Positions 1-5,947 of a stretch of 7,091 nt of DNA are shown here, in pieces (position 1 is the first letter of the stretch; the number at the start of each line of letters is the position of its first letter). The DNA comes from Planctomycetota bacterium. Its GTDB lineage: Bacteria; Planctomycetota; Phycisphaerae; WQYP01. The notes under the pieces were generated by a model that worked only from the letters and a program-made list of their open reading frames with translations, was not told where the DNA came from and did not search any database. A program made the translations under genes and the position numbers. The stretch is taken from contig JAJZEY010000364.1 of assembly GCA_021805585.1 (NCBI GenBank), positions 1-7,091 of the forward strand. Reading direction: 5' to 3'.

Positions 1-1
1 C

Positions 2-487
2 ACGGTGTTTGCCTATCCCGTGGTGGACCCGGAACGCTACGGTGTGGTGGAATTTGATTCCGCGGGGCGCGCCAAATCCATTGAAGAAAAACCGCTGAAG
101 CCGAAATCCCGCTTCGCGGTGACCGGGCTTTATTTTTACGATAACGACGTTCTGGACATTGCGGCCAATCTGAAACCAAGCCCGCGCGGCGAACTGGAAA
201 TAACCGATGTCAACCGGATTTATCTGGAACGCGGAAAGCTTAATGTGCTGGCGATGAGTCGCGGAATGGCGTGGCTGGACACCGGCACCCATCAGTCGCT
301 GCTGGATGCATCCATGTTTGTCCATACGATTGAAACCCGCCAGGGACTTAAAATAGCCTGTCCGGAAGAGGTGGCCTGGAGGCAGAAATTCATTACGACC
401 CAACAACTGGCCAACGCAGGCGCGGCCATGGCTAAAAATGACTATGGCCGATACCTTTTGGAACTCGCCGATGGAAAACTGGGATAA
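2..487 (+). CDS. rfbA: Glucose-1-phosphate thymidylyltransferase, C-terminal part (5' end outside window)
   Basis: This is the C-terminal 161 residues or so of RmlA/RfbA, which joins dTTP and glucose-1-phosphate to make dTDP-glucose, the first step of dTDP-L-rhamnose synthesis in the cytoplasm. The reading frame is open to the left edge. The GTG at base 5 is an internal valine of the conserved TVFAY...[11 protein letters not shown] segment, not a start. Other family motifs seen are the EEKP loop, [23 protein letters not shown] and AWLDTGTH (which carries the metal-binding Asp region), followed by the usual C-terminal helices ([10 protein letters not shown]). Full-length family members are about 290 residues, so a little over half is present. 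The stop codon lies 3 bp before rfbC, so the two are almost certainly co-transcribed. Nothing looks truncated or damaged apart from the window edge. The identity is secure from motif order. Pathway and family length are prior knowledge. Confidence 0.95.
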   Translation, partial: TVFAYPVVDPERYGVVEFDSAGRAKSIEEKPLKPKSRFAVTGLYFYDNDVLDIAANLKPSPRGELEITDVNRIYLERGKLNVLAMSRGMAWLDTGTHQSLLDASMFVHTIETRQGLKIACPEEVAWRQKFITTQQLANAGAAMAKNDYGRYLLELADGKLG

Positions 488-490
488 TTC

Positions 491-1051
491 ATGAAATCGA
501 CCGCGATGGAAATACCGGAAGTTCTGCTGCTTGAGCCGCGCGTGTTTCGCGATCCGCGCGGCTTTTTTCTTGAGTCTTACAATCGCAAGGCATTTGCCGC
601 GATTGGAATTTCACATGAATTCGTGCAGTGCAACCATTCCTTTTCCACCTGCGGCGTATTGCGCGGGTTGCATTATCAGATTCAGCAGGCGCAGGGGAAA
701 TTGCTGCGCGTCACGCAAGGTGAAATTTTTGATGTCGCAGTGGACATTCGCCTCGGTTCGCCGACGTTTGGCAAATGGGTCGGCGCGATCCTATCCAGCC
801 AGAACCTGAACATGTTATGGATTCCCCCCGGCTTCGCCCATGGCTTTCTGGTGCTGTCCGCCACGGCGGATGTTCAATACCAAGCCACCGATTATTATGC
901 CCCGGCCCATGAACGAACCTTGCTGTGGAACGACCCGGCGGTGAACATTCAATGGCCCGCACTGACCTGCGCCAACGCGCCAGCCCAACCCATCCTGTCC
1001 GATAAGGACCGCGTGGGAAAACTGCTTAAAGATGCGGAAGTTTATCCGTAA
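491..1051 (+). CDS. rfbC: dTDP-4-dehydrorhamnose 3,5-epimerase
   Basis: RmlC/RfbC epimerises C3 and C5 of dTDP-4-keto-6-deoxyglucose, the third step towards dTDP-L-rhamnose for cell-surface polysaccharides. The 186 residues match the usual family size and cover a complete cupin fold. Visible motifs are RGFFLESYN (23-31), FVQCNHSFS (44-52), GVLRGLHYQ with the expected catalytic His61, GKLLRV with Lys70, IPPGFAHGF (111-119), the TDYYAP segment (133-138) with the conserved Tyr, and LSDKD with Asp171. The first ATG is the likely start because MKSTAMEIPEVLLLEP lines up with the family N-terminus; the ATG five codons later would be too short. No good Shine-Dalgarno is visible, and with only 3 bp after rfbA translation is probably coupled. 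No rfbB or rfbD follows: the next gene is convergent. Any partners must lie upstream of the window or elsewhere. Confidence 0.97.
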   Translation: MKSTAMEIPEVLLLEPRVFRDPRGFFLESYNRKAFAAIGISHEFVQCNHSFSTCGVLRGLHYQIQQAQGKLLRVTQGEIFDVAVDIRLGSPTFGKWVGAILSSQNLNMLWIPPGFAHGFLVLSATADVQYQATDYYAPAHERTLLWNDPAVNIQWPALTCANAPAQPILSDKDRVGKLLKDAEVYP

Positions 1052-1099
1052 GCAAAAGGCCTAGCCGGTTTAGCAGGGCCATGTCCGGAACGCAGGACT

Positions 1100-1528
1100 T
1101 TAGCGTTGAGCAGCGCGTACCAGCATCGCCAGATGACCAAAATAAATCAGCGCATAGCCGGCAAGGAAGACCCACATGCCCTTGCGTCGACCTTTCGATT
1201 GAACCCGGCTGCGCCGCCCCAGCCAATGAATGACCATGGCACACCCAGCCAAGACAGCCATGGGAAACACAGCGCCCATCCAGACCCGCGCCATGTACGA
1301 GTCGCTGACTTCTGGAATCACGCCGACTAATAATCCGCATAGACAGCCACAAGAAGTTGAGGAAATAGTCTGCACACAGATAAGCGCATATCTACGCGTG
1401 CGGTGCCCAATCCGCGTCCGCCTCGGATATTCATCCGTATGTGTGTTTCTGGGCAAAACGGCGCGAGGTTGCCGCCCAGGCCCGATCGCGGGTGATGATT
1501 CATCTGGAGACTCGGGATGGTCCTGCAT
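1100..1528 (-). CDS. Small predicted membrane protein, function unknown
   Basis: I do not recognise this family. The 142-residue frame has three clear hydrophobic stretches, at about residues 48-71, 83-104 and 117-138. A strongly basic segment (RRSRVQSKGRRKG, about 105-117) lies between the second and third helices, and another basic run (RRTRIGHRTRR) lies just before the first. Both would face the cytoplasm under the positive-inside rule, so the topology is self-consistent, which argues for a real gene. The first 45 or so residues are hydrophilic and rich in Arg and Pro; they may be a cytoplasmic tail or untranslated leader, so the true start could be further in. A weak AAAGGG lies about ten bases upstream of the chosen ATG. 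The gene converges on rfbC with about 48 bp between them and no obvious terminator. Overlapping frames on both strands look like shadows. Confidence 0.55.
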   Translation of the reverse strand: MQDHPESPDESSPAIGPGRQPRAVLPRNTHTDEYPRRTRIGHRTRRYALICVQTISSTSCGCLCGLLVGVIPEVSDSYMARVWMGAVFPMAVLAGCAMVIHWLGRRSRVQSKGRRKGMWVFLAGYALIYFGHLAMLVRAAQR

Positions 1529-1564
1529 TGCGTTTGGCCCTTTTTTGTAATCTTTGGAAAAGGA

Positions 1565-1717
1565 CCCGATTATGTCCTACGGGTATTTGCTGCCGAAAAT
1601 GCCACGGCACCTGCCCGATCGGGGCGGGTGGAACGCCGCCACAACCGGCTGATGAAATCCGGCCCGATCAAGATCGGTTAAAGGATAATTCAATAGCCCC
1701 CGCGGATCCACCCGATC
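1565..1717 (+). repeat. CCCGAT motif recurring every 48-49 bp
   Basis: CCCGAT begins at 1565, 1614, 1663 and 1711, steps of 49, 49 and 48 bp. The last three copies extend to CCCGATC, and a further CCCGATC lies at 1481. The sequence between copies is not conserved, so this is not a CRISPR array (repeat far too short) nor a simple tandem duplication. It may be a set of protein-binding sites or chance. The positions are read directly; any function is unknown. Confidence 0.4.
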
Positions 1718-1848
1718 GCCTTGGATTATCATTGCGAAAGACACGGCCGGTGCCGACCATTGTTGGCGATGAATCAATATGCCAAGCTAAGGGTCCCGTG
1801 CAAAAACAACTTCGTGCATTTTATCAGAAGCGTGTGTGTAATTAAAGT

Positions 1849-1864
1849 CGTCAATGGATTGACG
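1849..1864. repeat. Perfect 7-bp inverted repeat with 2-nt centre
   Basis: The 16 bases CGTCAATGGATTGACG form a perfect dyad: CGTCAAT, GG, ATTGACG. The centre is too tight for a full hairpin loop, so if it acts as DNA it would suit a dimeric regulator, and if as RNA it would be a 6-bp stem with a 4-base loop. No adjacent T-run makes it a terminator. It lies in the gene-free stretch with no clear promoter beside it. Confidence 0.45.
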
Positions 1865-2057
1865 AGGAGTTCCAGCCGAAGGCCCTTTGCCCTACATTTG
1901 CTTCCAAGGGCATCATCACTCACCTTACGCTTGTGACGAAAATAGATTCGCAACTTTTCAGGCCGGCGGAAAGAGGCGATCGGCAATTGTTTTGTGGGCA
2001 TCAGGCGTGCCGGCCTGGGCGGGGTCATCCGGGGCTGACATCGTTGCCGTGCCATTT

Positions 2058-2076
2058 GTCGGGCGAGATTCCCGAC
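2058..2076. repeat. Short stem-loop GTCGGG / CCCGAC
   Basis: Six complementary bases (2058-2063 and 2071-2076) flank a 7-base loop. It is followed on the plus strand by CCCC and then AAAAA, not a T-run. On the minus strand the T-run precedes the stem, so it is not a standard terminator for either direction. It could be incidental in GC-rich DNA. Confidence 0.3.
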
Positions 2077-2129
2077 CCCCAAAAATGCGGCGGGCGGACG
2101 CCTTGCCGGCCTTCTGATAGGCGGATCAG

Positions 2130-2159
2130 CGGCGCTATGCGGCTGCGTTCGCTGCGCCG
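2130..2159. repeat. GC-rich stem-loop CGGCGC / GCGCCG
   Basis: CGGCGC at 2130-2135 pairs with GCGCCG at 2154-2159. The stem can be lengthened by a G-T and an A-T pair outside. The 18-base interior is itself G/C-rich. It lies about 80 bp before the start of the anchored-protein gene and could belong to its leader or simply be local GC-rich sequence. Confidence 0.3.
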
Positions 2160-2227
2160 TTGCCAGCGGTGTATCATGGATAGGGACAATAGATCGCGGC
2201 ATGTTTATCACATTCTAATTTGGCTAT

Positions 2228-2232
2228 AAGGA
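2228..2232 (+). promoter_or_regulatory. Ribosome-binding site deciding the ATG at 2241
   Basis: AAGGA lies 8 bases before ATG 2241, an ideal Shine-Dalgarno spacing. It argues against the in-frame TTG at 2220, which would place this sequence inside the coding region. Confidence 0.8.
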
Positions 2233-2240
2233 ACCGTCCC

Positions 2241-3839
2241 ATGCCCAAAAATCGAAAAGCACTCCGCCGCATCGCCGGTATTCTTTTGGTCGTGATCTTG
2301 ATTCTGGTGGTGGATCAGATATGGCTTCGGGTGTGGCGGATTGTTCCAGCGGGCTACGATACCACACGTCTGACCAGGCCGCAGGAAAAAGATGGCCAAG
2401 TTAATTATCTGGCCGCGATGAATCAGCAATCGTCGATCGGCGTTACCAGGGCCAACAACGCGGTGCCACTGTTAATAAAGGCCGCCGGTCCGCAATTTTT
2501 TCCACTGACGCTGCATGCGATTCCGATTATCATGTCGCGGCTGGGAATGCGTCCATTCGGGCCTCATTCTGCGGGCCTTATCAGGTTTTCCAATTGGACA
2601 AACCGCCAGCCGACGGGGGGCAAAACGGCATCCGAATCGCAGAACTGGGCACTGGAGACCAGACTTCAAATGCGCCCGTGGACAGGGCACGCGTATCCGA
2701 ATGCCAGGGGCTGGATAAAGGCAAACAATCGCGCGCTGACGCTTATTTTCCGCGCCGCAAAAAGACCGCGGTATTACATACCGCTGGTAAGTCCGGATGG
2801 CGGGCTTGTCGACTGCGCAGGTCCGGACGAAGTTGCGATGGATTCCCTGACTCATCTGGCGGCCGCCAGTGCCATGTTGGAACTTGGACAGGGAAATACC
2901 CTGGCGGCATTGCGTCAGGCCCGGGCGGTTTTCAGCCTGGGCGAGTTGCTTTTTCAGTCACCCGACACGATCCGTTATCTGATTGCCATGACCATTGAAT
3001 CATCCGCTATGAACTTGGACCAGGCGATTGCCACTTCCAGCCGGATATCCGTGCCGCAGTTGCAAGCATTAGGCCGATATCTAAGCCATTTGCCGCCGAT
3101 CCCACTTTTGACAGGCCCCCTGAACGACGCACGTTATGATGTTCTGAATGAACTTGAGCAGGCGAACCGATTTGGTCCGGCGACATTTTTCGATGGGCAC
3201 CATCCGACACCATTGCGAACATTGCAGGCAATGTTTTTGCCAATCGACTACGCCGGTCTGATGCACGATACCAATCAACTATTTGATGCGGAAATTACAG
3301 CCGTGCATGTGCACCCCTTCCCGGCTCAAATAACCAGGCTGGCCGCCGCGGAGGCCCGGTTTTCGGCCTATTCCGGCAACGACAAAATACAACTGACCGG
3401 AACCATTTCCGAACCGCGACTGGGCATCACAGGCGGTTCGGCCTGGTCGCGCTGGTCGAATACCTTATTGCGACCGCTGGCGGTTTTCATATCCAGCCAA
3501 CGTCCGCGTGCAACGGATATAGCGATGCTGCGGGAAACCGCGCTGACCGTGCGCCAACTCACTGTGGTGACCGTGGCGCTGGCACTTTACCGGAAGGAGC
3601 ATGGTCAATTTCCGGTGGAGCTATCCGCTCTTGTGCCAATTTACCTACCGGCACTTCCGAACAATCTGTTTACCCGTCAGCCGCTGAATTACCGGACCAA
3701 TGCCCACCAGCACGGGTTTCTGCTGTATAGTTTGCGCCCGGATGTTGTACGTGGACATATTAATATGCATGATATACACGCGCTTCGGATAAAAGTAACT
3801 GGTGGCAACTGGTCCGCGGCCGGTGCGCGGAAATCCTGA
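2241..3839 (+). CDS. Membrane-anchored planctomycete-type protein of unknown function
   Basis: The protein is 532 residues from the ATG with a good ribosome-binding site. A basic N-terminus (MPKNRKALRR) precedes one hydrophobic helix (about residues 11-29), giving a signal anchor with the bulk of the chain probably outside the cytoplasm. The middle (about 50-390) is mostly helical-looking and has no enzyme motif I can name. It includes VNYLAAMNQ near 55-63, PRYYIPLVSPDGG near 176-188 and RYLIAMTIESSAMNLDQ near 245-261. The C-terminus (about 447-502) has LYRKEHGQFPVELSALVP, IYLPALPNNLF, PLNYR and GFLLYSLRPD. This tail resembles the C-terminal part of type II secretion pseudopilins and is familiar from many uncharacterised planctomycete proteins. 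It stands alone, with no neighbour on the same strand, and is convergent with rtcR 189 bp away. I would not assign a function; a role in envelope or secretion is only a guess. Confidence 0.88.
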   Translation: MPKNRKALRRIAGILLVVILILVVDQIWLRVWRIVPAGYDTTRLTRPQEKDGQVNYLAAMNQQSSIGVTRANNAVPLLIKAAGPQFFPLTLHAIPIIMSRLGMRPFGPHSAGLIRFSNWTNRQPTGGKTASESQNWALETRLQMRPWTGHAYPNARGWIKANNRALTLIFRAAKRPRYYIPLVSPDGGLVDCAGPDEVAMDSLTHLAAASAMLELGQGNTLAALRQARAVFSLGELLFQSPDTIRYLIAMTIESSAMNLDQAIATSSRISVPQLQALGRYLSHLPPIPLLTGPLNDARYDVLNELEQANRFGPATFFDGHHPTPLRTLQAMFLPIDYAGLMHDTNQLFDAEITAVHVHPFPAQITRLAAAEARFSAYSGNDKIQLTGTISEPRLGITGGSAWSRWSNTLLRPLAVFISSQRPRATDIAMLRETALTVRQLTVVTVALALYRKEHGQFPVELSALVPIYLPALPNNLFTRQPLNYRTNAHQHGFLLYSLRPDVVRGHINMHDIHALRIKVTGGNWSAAGARKS

Positions 3840-4008
3840 GCCGGCCAAACAAGTCCGCAGCCACGGCGTTGGACTGTTCCGATCATAATCAATCAAAAGC
3901 AGGATGATCTTCATGCATGAGGGCTGGGTTTTCTGTAGACCTTCTAACGGCGCGGGTTGACGGATTTGGCAACGGAGATTTTCGCCGGGCTACCGCCCAA
4001 GCGAATCG

Positions 4009-4027
4009 CCCCGTCATAATGACGGGG
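4009..4027 (-). terminator. Strong hairpin just after the rtcR stop; possible terminator
   Basis: CCCCGTCA and TGACGGGG form a perfect 8-bp stem with a 3-base loop. It begins one base past the rtcR stop codon. There is no T-run on either side, so it is not a classical intrinsic terminator. It may stabilise the 3' end of the rtcR mRNA, or act in both directions between the convergent genes. The rest of the 3840-4028 gap shows only a weak 5-bp stem (AGTCC 3852-3856 with GGACT 3871-3875). Confidence 0.5.
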
Positions 4028-4028
4028 A

Positions 4029-5678
4029 TCAGTCACTATTTTCGATCTTTGCACGCGAAATGTCGGGGTGAGGGCTGGGCCGCAGGTCGGACCATTGAAG
4101 GCCGAAACGCAACAGATATTTGCGCAGGCGATCGGCGTCGTTTGACACTTTTTTCCTGCCTCGCGAGGCTGAAAACAGTATGCGCCCGGCATTGGACAGA
4201 TTGTCCGCCCGGCTGCATATTTCAATTACACCCTGCAACTGCAGGCGATCAAACAGATCAATGGTTTCAAGTTTTTCTGCTGAAAAAAACGATTTTAACG
4301 GATCGCGATTGTCCGCGCCGGCATTTCCTTGTACGGTCCACTGCCTTTCCAGGCGCAGAATTTCCTCCTCCACAAGTTCCAAGGTGATACGTCCGCCAGA
4401 AGCGAGCGTCCCCATGCGATTGATACTGGCATTTAGATCACGAAAATTCCCAGCCCATACCCCGGCCGGTGATTTGGCGAAATGGATAAATCTGTGATAG
4501 GCCTCCTTGTTAAATGTCACGTTGCGGTTCTGTCGAGCGGCAAACTGATCAAGTTCAAAGGCAACATTGGGTTCAATATCCTCACGCCGCTGGCGAAGTG
4601 ACGGCAGGCGAAAGGTCCACAGATTGATCCGCGAAAAAAGATCTTCACGAAAGCCGCCGGAATGGACTGCTGCCTGCAAATCCCGATTTGTGCCGGCAAT
4701 AAATTGAAAATCGCTTTTGGATTCATGATCGGCACCGACGGGCAGAAATCGCTTTTCTTCCAAGGCGTGGAGCAGCATGGCCTGTTCATCCGGGCCAAGC
4801 TCGCCGACTTCATCCAGAAATAACATGCCACCGTCGGCGGCGCGCAACAAACCGGGCCTCGCGGCCATAGCCCCTGTAAACGCGCCCTTCACGTGCCCGA
4901 ACAGGGTGGACATAGCGGCGTCGCCACGTAAGGTGGCACAGTTTATTTCCACGAAGGGACCATTCATTTGTCGACGGCTTTTTTTAAGATCGTAAATGCG
5001 CCGCGCCAACTGCGATTTACCCGCTCCGGTCGGCCCCATTAACAGCAGCGGGGCCTTGGAGGCAATGGCCACATGTTCAATCTCCTCCATCAATTTATTG
5101 AAGGGTCCGTTAAGGGTTACGATTCCCCCTTTTAGAAACGCCAGCCCCTCCTTTTTTTCCTGCTGAAATCGCGAGGCCAGGCGGTCGTAACGCGACAGGT
5201 CCAGATCAATAATCGAATAGGTCCCGGGATCCGCAGTGCGATGGCCGGAAGGCGGTGCGGTTTGCAGCAGTTTACCGGGAAGATAATGGGCTTCCGTCAG
5301 AAGAAACAGACAAATCTGGGCGACATTGGTGCATGTACTTATGTGGATGTAATAGTCCTCTTTCTGAGTATCAAAAGGATAAGCACGGGCGAAATCATGC
5401 AGGGCACCGTAGACCTCCTGAAAATCCCACGGGTCGGTCAATTCGCGCACATGCGCGTTTACCTGTGTTTCCGGAGAAACGCTATGAATATCTTCGAGAA
5501 CCTGCGTGAAAAGGGTGTTGAATTTTTTCTGGGTTAAAAGTTCAAGACGATCCACCAGAAAATCTTCGTGGCGGCAAAGCGATACGGTTGGCCGCCAGCG
5601 CTCCCAGCGCTCAGGCCTGCCCCCCGCGTCCAACACCGCACCCAGAAAGCCCAGGACCACCGTCTTCTTCTTATTCAT
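4029..5678 (-). CDS. rtcR: RtcR, CARF-domain sigma-54-dependent activator of RNA repair genes
   Basis: RtcR is a bacterial enhancer-binding protein that turns on RNA-repair operons through sigma-54 RNA polymerase. The 549 residues (E. coli about 530) show the full order. The N-terminal RtcR/CARF sensor spans about 1-185, with WRPTVSLC, DRLELL, SPETQV, PWDFQEVY and IIDLDLSRYDRLASRF. The AAA+ domain spans about 190-445, with Walker A GPTGAGKS (215-222), the sigma-54 contact loop GAFTGA (265-270), Walker B GGMLFLDE (283-290), sensor I GTNRDL (329-334), FREDLFSRINLW with arginine-finger candidates Arg344 and Arg350, and sensor II GNFRDL (410-415). The C-terminal DNA-binding region is about 478-532 (SNDADRLRKYLLRFGL). 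In the sensor the usual TTGTHVAQ, from memory of E. coli, reads STCTNVAQ (114-121). No Shine-Dalgarno precedes the ATG. The gene is divergent from rsr, its evident target. The identity is very secure. Confidence 0.97.
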   Translation of the reverse strand: MNKKKTVVLGFLGAVLDAGGRPERWERWRPTVSLCRHEDFLVDRLELLTQKKFNTLFTQVLEDIHSVSPETQVNAHVRELTDPWDFQEVYGALHDFARAYPFDTQKEDYYIHISTCTNVAQICLFLLTEAHYLPGKLLQTAPPSGHRTADPGTYSIIDLDLSRYDRLASRFQQEKKEGLAFLKGGIVTLNGPFNKLMEEIEHVAIASKAPLLLMGPTGAGKSQLARRIYDLKKSRRQMNGPFVEINCATLRGDAAMSTLFGHVKGAFTGAMAARPGLLRAADGGMLFLDEVGELGPDEQAMLLHALEEKRFLPVGADHESKSDFQFIAGTNRDLQAAVHSGGFREDLFSRINLWTFRLPSLRQRREDIEPNVAFELDQFAARQNRNVTFNKEAYHRFIHFAKSPAGVWAGNFRDLNASINRMGTLASGGRITLELVEEEILRLERQWTVQGNAGADNRDPLKSFFSAEKLETIDLFDRLQLQGVIEICSRADNLSNAGRILFSASRGRKKVSNDADRLRKYLLRFGLQWSDLRPSPHPDISRAKIENSD

Positions 5679-5681
5679 AGT

Positions 5682-5773
5682 TTATATTATAGCAGTTTAT
5701 CCTATAAAATAATATCTCTCCGCGCGCGAGCGAAATCGATTTTTCATTATAAACCGCATTTCTTATAATATAA
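5682..5773. repeat. AT-rich 10-bp inverted repeat, candidate RtcR upstream activating sites
   Basis: TTATATTATA (5682-5691) and its exact reverse complement TATAATATAA (5764-5773) lie 82 bp apart. They are about 135 and 52 bp upstream of the sigma-54 promoter, where enhancer-binding proteins usually bind. The DNA between is AT-rich except for an alternating CGCGCGCG at 5721-5728. The repeats are seen directly. That RtcR binds them is inference, and AT-rich DNA makes chance repeats easier. Confidence 0.45.
5686..5691 (-). promoter_or_regulatory. Possible -10 box of rtcR, implying a leaderless mRNA
   Basis: On the minus strand TATAAT occurs 7 bases before the rtcR ATG. If used, transcription would begin at or next to the start codon and give a leaderless mRNA, which would fit the missing Shine-Dalgarno. 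The -35 position is poor. A second minus-strand TATAAT at 5746-5751 is an alternative that would give a leader of about 60 bases. Confidence 0.3.
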
Positions 5774-5808
5774 GTCCATATGCATAAGAGAGTTATCAAT
5801 TTTTCATT
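5735..5808 (+). repeat. 14-bp direct repeat, copies 60 bp apart
   Basis: ATCGATTTTTCATT (5735-5748) and ATCAATTTTTCATT (5795-5808) match at 13 of 14 positions and start exactly 60 bp apart, both upstream of the sigma-54 promoter. They may be paired activator sites or paired DNA-bending sites. The second copy overlaps the IHF-like site. Confidence 0.5.
5794..5806 (+). promoter_or_regulatory. IHF-like site between activator region and promoter
   Basis: TATCAATTTTTCA fits the IHF consensus WATCAANNNNTTR with one mismatch. It ends 18 bp before the -24 element, a usual place for a bend that brings a distant enhancer-binding protein to sigma-54 polymerase. Whether this organism has an IHF with E. 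coli specificity is unknown. Confidence 0.4.
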
Positions 5809-5824
5809 TGCAACATTCGCGCTC

Positions 5825-5840
5825 TGGCACGGCTTGTGCT
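5825..5840 (+). promoter_or_regulatory. Sigma-54 (-24/-12) promoter of rsr
   Basis: TGGCACGGCTTGTGCT matches the consensus TGGCACRNNNNTTGCW at every defined position but one (G for the first T of TTGC). The essential GG (5826-5827) and GC (5838-5839) are separated by the required 10 bp. The predicted start of transcription is near 5851, giving a leader of about 97 bases before rsr. The promoter faces rsr and stands beside the gene for a sigma-54 activator, which strongly supports function. Confidence 0.92.
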
Positions 5841-5865
5841 TTAACGCAGGGCGTCAGGCGTAAGG

Positions 5866-5886
5866 CTGCGGCAATGGTTGCCGCAG
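5866..5886 (+). other. Perfect 9-bp hairpin in the rsr 5' leader
   Basis: CTGCGGCAA and TTGCCGCAG flank a 3-base TGG loop. It begins about 15 bases after the predicted transcription start. There is no T-run after it, so it is not a terminator. It leaves the ribosome-binding site at 5934-5939 free. It might protect the 5' end of the mRNA or be bound by a protein. Confidence 0.6.
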
Positions 5887-5933
5887 GCAATCGTCCACCG
5901 CATGGCTGATCCGCAACAGACGCGAAGCAAACC

Positions 5934-5939
5934 AAGGAG
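5934..5939 (+). promoter_or_regulatory. Ribosome-binding site of rsr
   Basis: AAGGAG stands 8 bases before ATG 5948. It fixes the rsr start and contrasts with rtcR, which has no such site. Confidence 0.88.
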
Positions 5940-5947
5940 ACTTGACC

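Larger units (their letters stand above)
1529..2240. other. Gene-free stretch of about 700 bp
   Basis: No convincing gene is seen on either strand. The longest open frames (minus 1774-2211, plus 1441-1845, plus 1933-2229) give proteins rich in Arg, Pro, Cys and Ser with no domain, no membrane pattern and no good ribosome-binding site. The stretch does contain regularly spaced CCCGAT motifs near 1565-1717, a tight inverted repeat at 1849-1864 and two GC-rich stem-loops at 2058-2076 and 2130-2159. It separates the minus-strand membrane protein from the plus-strand gene at 2241, so it must hold both of their promoters, but I cannot place either with confidence. It may be decayed coding sequence, or it may hold an unrecognised RNA. 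Confidence 0.6.

Noticed and set aside
1052..1099. Terminator between rfbC and the convergent gene
   Set aside because: GGCC and GGGCC can pair only weakly and no T-run follows in either direction.
1565..1717. CRISPR array, suggested by regular spacing
   Set aside because: The repeated unit is only 6-7 bases, far below any CRISPR repeat, and there are no cas genes in the window. The neighbouring CARF domain belongs to RtcR, which is not a CRISPR protein.
1441..1845. Plus-strand open frame of 134 residues
   Set aside because: It overlaps the more plausible minus-strand membrane protein, has many Cys, Arg and Pro residues, and shows no recognisable domain.
1774..2211. Minus-strand open frame of 145 residues in the gene-free stretch
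   Set aside because: Arg/Pro-rich composition, no domain or membrane pattern, and no ribosome-binding site. It is the kind of frame GC-rich non-coding DNA gives by chance.
2220..2240. TTG start extending the anchored protein by seven residues
   Set aside because: The AAGGA with ideal spacing lies inside this extension and points to ATG 2241, which also gives a typical basic N-terminus before the membrane helix.
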